Shown: piece after piece, positions 38,101 through 47,100 of the stretch
How the letters are laid out: each line of letters begins with the position of its first letter
Numbering within the stretch: position 1 is the stretch's first letter
Source of the DNA: Acanthaster planci
Lineage: Eukaryota; Echinodermata; Asteroidea; Valvatida; Acanthasteridae
Direction of reading: 5' to 3'
Assembly (NCBI RefSeq): GCF_001949145.1
Contig: NW_019091557.1
Span: forward strand, 309,736-373,735
Length of the DNA: 64,000 nucleotides
Program-made: the position numbers and the translations under genes
The notes under the pieces: model-generated
The model's input: the letters and a program-made list of their open reading frames with translations, nothing else
What the model was told of the DNA's origin: nothing
The model's database searches: none

Positions 38101-41100
38101 CACAAACATAACCTGTTAAGTCTTTTGATGTCTGTACATTTTGCTGTCAAGCACTGACTTATCATGCACTTGACATTACCCACCGAAAAACACTGTTTCT
38201 ATAGTAACACTACTTCTGGCAGACATCACGGCACTGAGGCCCTTAATGGCACAACTGTCATTAGCAAAACACTGAGAAAGCAGGGGCCAATTTCATAGAG
38301 CTGCTTTTAAGCAAAAAATTGCTTAAGCGCCAAAAAACCTTGCTAAATAAATCAGGTAACCAGTCAAAACTCCATGTGATGTATATTGTTCTGGGACTGT
38401 ATTTAGCTGTCTTTTGGTTAGCATGACAATCAGATAAAGTTTGAGCTGGTAACCTTTGCTTTTTTAAGTAAGGTCTTTCACGCTTACGCAAATTTTGTGC
38501 TCAAGCAGTTCTATGAAATTGGCCCCAGTTGAGTGATAGTCAGTTACAGTGCTTAATGACCGACCACAAACACGGACCGCTACTTTTCATCCTAGATAAT
38601 AAAGGTATAATTTTGGAGTGCACAATGCTCACGGTAATATTACTGAAGAAAGCATGATGCATCTGAATTGAGTCAGGCTTTAATACTTTTGGTCTTTCCC
38701 AAAGTGCAGACTACTTCCACAGTGTATAGTCTTTATACATTCGAATTGAAATCCCTGTCATCATATGACATGAATTAATGCTTCCAATACAGAGTGCAAC
38801 AGCCGCAATGAACTGGATCTCAGACATCTGCAGGAGGCGTAGTGGCCACAAAAACAGTTAAAAGAACCTTTCATTTAAAAAAAATCCCCCAGTCATGGAC
38901 ATAGTATTGATGGCGCCGTACCATCATGTTTTGCACAATATGGGCAGACCATTACGATTGACATAAAGCGCCTTTCCTTCTTCTGGCAGCTTAAGAAATT
39001 TCTGAACTTACATGTTATGGTACAACATGCATACAAAGAAATGTGGGGATCCTCTTTTCTGCATTAATTATTTTCCAATGTTGAGCCCTAGGGGGCGCCC
39101 TACTCAAACGGTCTCTTTTCATTACAACTGAGAGCAAGCGCACCTTGGCCGAAACCTGGTAATTAGCTCTTTTTGTCTTACATGTATTTCCAAACTGTAA
39201 TTTGTAGTTGTTGACTGAGATCTTGAACGATCAGAGGACCAGACTGACTGTATGTAATTAATGTCAATGGAATGGATCGTGAGGGATTTTTGGATTGTAT
39301 TTTACCATTTGGCCGGGCTCCTCTCGATTCACGTGCGGCAGATTTGTACACAACTTATACTGAGTGCATAAACCTTTTCATCTATCACGCACGTACGGCG
39401 TGCATGGGTGAGCGTGTGGAAACTTAAGTGACCCTTGGGTTGTATCCATGACAACAACTATGTAGGCTCTGTGGGCGTGTGTGATGCAATGCAATTTTGT
39501 TTGCAATTATTTTACAAGCATTTGATTGCATATAGAATTTGTTATTTTGTGTGGCCTAATTAAAGAAAACCAGAAAAGCCAGACACTGTCAGAGTCTCAT
39601 TCTTCTGGATCTCCTTACTGGAGGACAAACATCCTCCACCCTAAAAGAACAACACCGTTTCTTCCCCCGAGGGACCCTGCCACCGAGCGTCGCCAGCGAT
39701 CTTACAGACACAAAACAAAATATTTGGTCAAATGATCACTGGTACATCAATCTTTGAGGAATTTGCAGGACAAACAGGAACATTCGTTGAAGGACAAACT
39801 ATTTTGGAACTGGACAACTCCTAGCTGAGAGAATTTCACACTGCACTGAGAAGTGAAATATGGAGTTTGACCAATAACGAGAATCCAGTCAGCCACTTTA
39901 AAAAACCAATGTTTGAATGTTTATGCAATGGAAAGAATCATTTCTTTCCATTCCTGGCATTTCATCATGGTATTCTTCTTACCACTGCATTCATGAATGC
40001 TTGATTATTTGCATACATTACTTGCGGCAACCGATGTGTTCAATTTCGGAATTACTTGTTCAGCACTAAGATCAGTTTGTGGATGCCACAATATGTCGTT
40101 AGATTATTGACACAATGAGGACAGTGGACTGAATCAATCCACTGGTCATTTCTCCAGGAGGTGATGACACAGATTATTACAGGTACAGTCCATCATTTAC
40201 AGTTATCCAAAAACTAAGGGACCACAAATCGTATTGAAAATTCGGGAGCCAAGGTGAATGTTTGGTATTCTCCGAATGTTCGGTATAGCGTTGTTCATTG
40301 CAGCGGCATTCCACCTTACTTGGTTTAAAGATTGTTACGGGACTAAACTCCCTATGAAATTATCCTTTTTGGCCAGCTGTCATATTGAGAAAAACAATGA
40401 AGCATTAGCTGCATCCAACTGCATATGAGAGCGTGTCCCAGACACTGAATTTAGGCCCAAATCAAAACATGACTCAGCACGGTTTTGATCGCAAATTGAA
40501 ATCGTAGAACAAAGTTTACCCTGAGACTATACCATACTCGTCACTATATCACTCATCACTAACTCATCACTAAGCTGAAATTCAGTCAGGTGTGTTCTTA
40601 GGCGCCCTTCTTTAGATTTTTGGAGTGACTGTTTTGCTTCTAAAGAACATAATGCACAAATGACAAATGATGGATCAGCACCCAATTAGCTGCTCAGCAA
40701 CCAATGGGTAACATAAATACAAGTGTACCAAACATTAACAGTGAATGGCCACCTGCTTATGGAAGATACATGTACCCTGGCTTTTTGTACAAAGAACTGC
40801 AATTTCCAAGTAAATTAGTCTCCACTACATAGGTAATTCCAGAAATTAGGGGGCCAAAAAGTGTGACATTTTTGTGTCCCTGTTACATCTGACCTTTGTT
40901 ATTTGACATGGAACTTTCACCAAAAATTGATTTTAACTATTACTATTTGTTTGGCAGGTAATTTGCATTGATTCATCACTCTTGGAAATTAGATTTGTTC
41001 TGAACATACACAATCATATGTCAGATGTGACAGGGACACCAAAAAAATGGACCCCTAATTTCTGGAATTACCCACATACATGCTGCCAATATGAAATTAT

Positions 41101-44100
41101 GATGGGCAGATATAAATATGACTATAACTATAAAGAAAAGGACTGATAAAACCCAATTTACATACCTAAATTGGGCACTGGTCTCTGGTTAACTGGGTCA
41201 TCACCATCAACCTGTTAACCAAACAAAAACCCAAATACAATCAAGTTCCATTGACTACCTAATGGGAATGAACACAATCCAGAATTCTGGAGCAGCAGGC
41301 ACTAATGCATTTCGAGGCTTCCTTTCAGAAAAAAACACATTTACAGGCAACGCGTAGAGTTTCTTGAGAACACTTGTGTTGAGGCCACGCCCAACCCGAC
41401 TCCAGATATGACACCAGACTAGATATGAAAACAAAGCAGAGTAAAAGGAGGCCAGTATTAAAATGACCTTCATATTCACAGTGTTTTCCCCGGTGGTTGG
41501 TAAAGTATTTGCTATGCCAGAGCAACTTGGTAAGAACATATTGTGCTCTACTGTTTTCATCGAAATTACACCCTGAATGCTTAGTGTGCCAAACACTTAC
41601 AGAAATGTGTAGCCAATGGGAAACACTGCTGGCATGACAGGCCCTCTCTATTGTATTTTGTCGGTCTTCTATCAAGACCAGATTCTGCTGTTTATTTGCT
41701 CTCATCCTAGTACTGTTTCCCAAGACTTAGTCTGATCTTGAATCAAAGCTGTGTCTGGTCTGCCTCCTGGTTGATATCCATTTTCATTTTCATTAAAAAG
41801 AATTGCCTTTTTGGCACATTGACTATGGAAGCACAGCATAGAATCACAGCTGTACATGAAGTTGGGTTCTCCAATTCACAACTGCCCTGAGCATGACCTA
41901 CCCAGTCCTACCCAGGCTGAAATACAAGGAGCAATGAACAATTTCAATGACAAAGATTACATGTGAAAGATTGAAGACATGAACATGTATGGCACATATG
42001 AATGATAGCTACAAATGAAGGCATTTGGACTTAATTTAGAGTTGTGTCGGATTAACAGAAACACTATTGCTCCTTTTTTTAACATTCAGATTCCAGCCTC
42101 TTCTTAAATCTCTAGTTTTTACCAAACAAGAAGGACCTATGAAAAATTTACACCAAGAAAGGGTGAAAAGCTTAATACCAGAGGTGGCAGCAAGTCCTTT
42201 TTTGCAAGTCTGAGTCAAGTCACAAGTCCTTTTTTGCTAGTCTAAGTCAAGTCATAAGTCATTATATGCATGTCCAAGTCAAGTCATTATGTGAAGTCAC
42301 AAGTCATTTGGTCACAGGGCAAGTCAAGTCAACTTGGTCTAAACACAAGTAAGTCACAAGTCTCTTTATCCAAGTACAAGTCAAGCTGCACATTATTTTG
42401 TCAAGCTGTAATCAGCAAAAAGAAACAGGCGTCAACTTAGGAAGTTCCAAGTTAGTTATAAAAATATATGGGGCCGGTCGAGTAGCGTCTGACTTGGGTT
42501 GGTAACAAGTCATTTTTTTGCAAGTCCAATTCAAGTCACAAGTCATTTTTTGCAAGTCCAAGTCAAGTCGCAAGTCATTTTTTGCAAGTCCAAGTCAAGT
42601 CGCAAGTCATTTTTTGCAAGTCCAAGTCAAGTCGCAAGTCATTTTTTGCAAGTCCAAGTCAAGTCGCAAGTCTAAGCTGGTATTTACAAGTCATATGTCA
42701 CAAAAATAGTGACTCGAGTCCAAGTCACATGACTTGAGTCAGCAACTCTGCCATATTTCAGTCTGGNNNNNNNNNNNNNNNNNNNNNNNNNNNNNNNNNN
42801 NNNNNNNNNNNNNNNNNNNNNNNNNNNNNNNNNNNNNNNNNNNNNNNNNNNNNNNNNNNNNNNNNNNNNNNNNNNNNNNNNNNNNNNNNNNNNNNNNNNN
42901 NNNNNNNNNNNNNNNNNNNNNNNNNNNNNNNNNNNNNNNNNNNNNNNNNNNNNNNNNNNNNNNNNNNNNNNNNNNNNNNNNNNNNNNNNNNNNNNNNNNN
43001 NNNNNNNNNNNNNNNNNNNNNNNNNNNNNNNNNNNNNNNNNNNNNNNNNNNNNNNNNNNNNNNNNNNNNNNNNNNNNNNNNNNNNNNNNNNNNNNNNNNN
43101 NNNNNNNNNNNNNNNNNNNNNNNNNNNNNNNNNNNNNNNNNNNNNNNNNNNNNNNNNNNNNNNNNNNNNNNNNNNNNNNNNNNNNNNNNNNNNNNNNNNN
43201 NNNNNNNNNNNNNNNNNNNNNNNNNNNNNNNNNNNNNNNNNNNNNNNNNNNNNNNNNNNNNNNNNNNNNNNNNNNNNNNNNNNNNNNNNNNNNNNNNNNN
43301 NNNNNNNNNNNNNNNNNNNNNNNNNNNNNNNNNNNNNNNNNNNNNNNNNNNNNNNNNNNNNNNNNNNNNNNNNNNNNNNNNNNNNNNNNNNNNNNNNNNN
43401 NNNNNNNNNNNNNNNNNNNNNNNNNNNNNNNNNNNNNNNNNNNNNNNNNNNNNNNNNNNNNNNNNNNNNNNNNNNNNNNNNNNNNNNNNNNNNNNNNNNN
43501 NNNNNNNNNATGTACATGTACATGTACCTGTGTATGAAAACAGTCTCAGCCTCTCACCCATTGCACACATGGGTCCAAGTACAAGTTGATGTTAAAAGCT
43601 AAAAGCAACTCTGCCAGCATTTGAAAGCACAAGATTTTACAATAGTCCACGTGCGGCAAGCTCGTTATTGAATTCAGAGAAGGAACTTTCTCAAGAAAAC
43701 TTGCACGTGCTTCAAAAAGTCTTCAAACAGTTTTTGCCCCACACAAGGTATTAGCTTTTCATCCATAACCAAAGTAACCCTGCATTGTTCACACTGAAAC
43801 CATTCACCCTTTTCTTGTCTTCCAGTGATTCAGTGATATGTACAGGTCACCATTTGCTTAATTTGACAAACAAATACCTTAAAAATGGTACGCACCTGCA
43901 TGAAAACAAGGTTTAGAGTTGAAGCAGAAACACCCGGGTCCATACCCACAACTGTAAAGACAAAAATCAAGAGAAGATAAGTACTGTTCTATCCAGAAAT
44001 GAATAGCAGGAGTGATTAAATCCTTTTTTTCAAACCCAAAGAAATGTAGGCTTAGTTTAATACTCGGGTGAAAGAACAGCAAGAAACAACATGTTTTCCA

Positions 44101-47100
44101 ATTGTAGAGTTTCATTTTCCAAAAGAATGAAAACAATTCGCAGTGCTGCCAAACTGTCATTATAGGAAAGTGTGCATTGCATCATGGGAAAAACTAGGCA
44201 ACGTGTGACTCCATAAGTGAGCATTGACATAAGGCTCTCCATCATTGTACATATACCTTTAAGAGTATAATAAGATGGGATGGAATGAACAACAAATGAC
44301 ATGCTACGATGCACGGAAAATGCTGCCTTTCCGTTACCACCACTAACCTGACCAGGGTAAGCTGACAGGTTCAAATCCAGTAATGCAATGATGAATGTGT
44401 TGGCCTATTTAATATCTTTTTTCCACAAATGTAAATCTAACATTGGTTTTTGATTCTAAAAAACATTGCCCAAATGTTGGTGAGCAAAATGAAACACACA
44501 ATCTTCAATCGTGTAGGACTCAATCCCTCTGCATGCAATAAATGCAAACCTCGTAAACAGCCAATCAGCAAGCTTAGAGGTCATGTGGCCATTTTCACAA
44601 TGCCTGATTCACAATATTCCTTCAACAAACATTTATGTTCTTGAGTCTCTGGCCGTGTCCAAAACAGGCTTCCAGAACTACAGCTAGGTCTATTGTGTGC
44701 GCTGCACCATGCATTTCTAATGGAGACGCTCTAGCTCTAGACAAGAGATTCGGATGCAGCCTCTGCTAGATTTCGCATCGTATTGAGCCCTGCCTATTGA
44801 TGACCTGTCCAGGGTGCCCTACAAGCAGACTGGTTAAAAAGTGTCCACTAGTCTCAGTGTCCACCTGTCTCAGCTAGTGTGTATTCTAGGCCGTGTCCGA
44901 AGCAGGCTTCCAGAGCTACGACTAGGTCTATTGTTTGCGCGTCTCCAAGCATTTCCAATGGAGCGAAGACCTAGACCTAGCTCTAGAAAAGAGATTTGGA
45001 TGCAGCCCTAGTGTCAGATGTTTCCATGCTAGAATCAATAAGAATCAATTTCAAACTTGGAATTGGAATCACAATTCCCATGTTTTCAGGAATCGGTTCC
45101 CAACGGTGGACAATTCTGTTTCCCCGAGACTGAATTCAAAATAGTAACAAATACAGAAGAGGCGGCAAAGGTTTACACCTGATCTCCTAAAACTGTGTGC
45201 TATTCCAATAAAACTTCAACTTTCGAGTTAGATGCTTCAAAAATAAGCAACTGTGTTCTTTGGCGATCGATTAAATGTCTTTTTCAATTCTACTGCACAT
45301 ATAACAATTTTGTATCAATCCTCAATGCAGGTGGCATTATTTCATATTTTCATTCCTGGATGATCCCATTAAACCACACAATGGAAAAATAAGTTATACA
45401 AAGTTCTCGATCAAATCTGTGCAATGATGTGATTGGTTGTCACGCACGTACCTGGAGAAATGCTGGTTATTGTTCCTACGTAGCCAGTTTCCTCCTTCAG
45501 TTCTCGTATTGCTGCTTCGGACACTGTCTCCTCACTGTCCACCAAACCTGACAAGCAGAAAGATGAAGTGTAAATTGATGGCCGTGCTGTACCTTGTACA
45601 TTTCATCCAGGCCTTCACATGAAAAAGGGAGTGTTGACATGATTGGAGTACAGCAACACTGACTTCACACTTGAAGTCAGGTGGTGTTCACCAGGTCCTC
45701 ACACTGGTACTGTCGCCCATCGTTGTGGCAACCAAAAAGTGTTGAACAGTAGTTACTATGGGGACGTACTTAACTCCTGAGAGTCTGAAGTCCGCACCTG
45801 ATTTTTCTAACAAACCAGCCCCTCAACAAAGCTCTTGCCAAGTCAAATGTATTTTTGTGTACACATACTGACAAAATGTATATTTCTCATACTTGAAGAG
45901 AACTTCAAAGGCTCACCTTTGCACCCCTTTTAACCAAATGTTCAGTTTTTGGTGCCGTTTTTGAAGGGTACTTGGTGCCTTTATGGTTTAATGCTGATGC
46001 AAACAGCAGTATTCCTGGGCAAAGCTATGATGTCATCCTGGTACAGATGCCTCAAAAACGTTCCAGCACCCAAAGTAGCATGAATTTAGGATATTTTGCT
46101 GCTGTAAGTTTTCTTTTCATTGATAATTCACCATGTGGGTCAATGACCAACCCTTCCTAACAAATGATTTCAATAAGTTACTTTACACACACTGTCGCAG
46201 CAAGGAATTGAATGAGGGCAAGGCATCATGATCCCATGCTGAGGTACTGTGTCAAATAGCCAGGTGGACTTTGCCTAAATCGAAACTGCAGGGAATTCTA
46301 TTATGCAAGACCTTATAGACAGCATGTACTGCTGCACCAGCACCAAACAGTCGTAGAGCAATGACCGTGTGAGAACGGTAATCATCCCAACCACTGCGGG
46401 ACAAAATGAAAGTTGAGAGGCATTCTCACCTGCCGGGAACTCGATTGTGCAACACCTGAGTGGCGGCCTGAACTGCCGGACCAATAAAATGGAGTCGTAG
46501 TGCAGTAACCGCTTCACGGTGGTTGCCATGGCAACCGCTGTTTAAAACATCAACATCGTAAACTCTTTTAGAAGAGAGAAATGCATGTGTAATACGATGC
46601 ACACACTCTACTAAATCCAGAAAATTTCACGTTAATTTACTGTACATCTATCCCCCACAGATTCTGTCTTCTGATTGGTCGAGAGCGTGCTGCTTAGTGC
46701 AGTGCATTTGCTGTTACCATTTTTACCATGCACTCCAAAACACAAAGGTTATGACATGGCAGCCTCTTTCTGAAAATTACATCGCCCATAGTGATATCTG
46801 TAGGCAAAGCCTGCCAAAAAAAAAGCTAGAGCTGGGAGTACGCCTGGTCGATGTCTTTCCTAACTGATACAAACAGAGACGGCACTGAGTTTTGCTAGAC
46901 CAGGTCCATACAAACAAGCTGTTGGCATGATGAACATACAACAATGTCTTTGTTGATTTATAGCAGCATGCATTTTGCCCATTTTCTCCCTTTTAACTAA
47001 AAATGATGCTCTAACTGTCAAAATTGGTTGACTGTAAACAAAATACATTGAACTGCAATATCAGCTTGGCTGAGAGACTTTCAAACCACAACTTACTTTA

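Noticed and set aside
39526-39735. 69-codon plus-strand frame with a basic, proline-rich end
   Set aside because: No recognised motif and no convincing acceptor/donor pair; lies in intron 6.
41255-41723. Open frames of 113 and 132 codons on the minus strand in intron 5
   Set aside because: No recognisable domain, not needed for the gene (exons 5 and 6 join in phase), and no paired splice sites fit.
42684-43570. Open frames of about 270 codons around the second gap
   Set aside because: Same artefact: nearly all codons are N.
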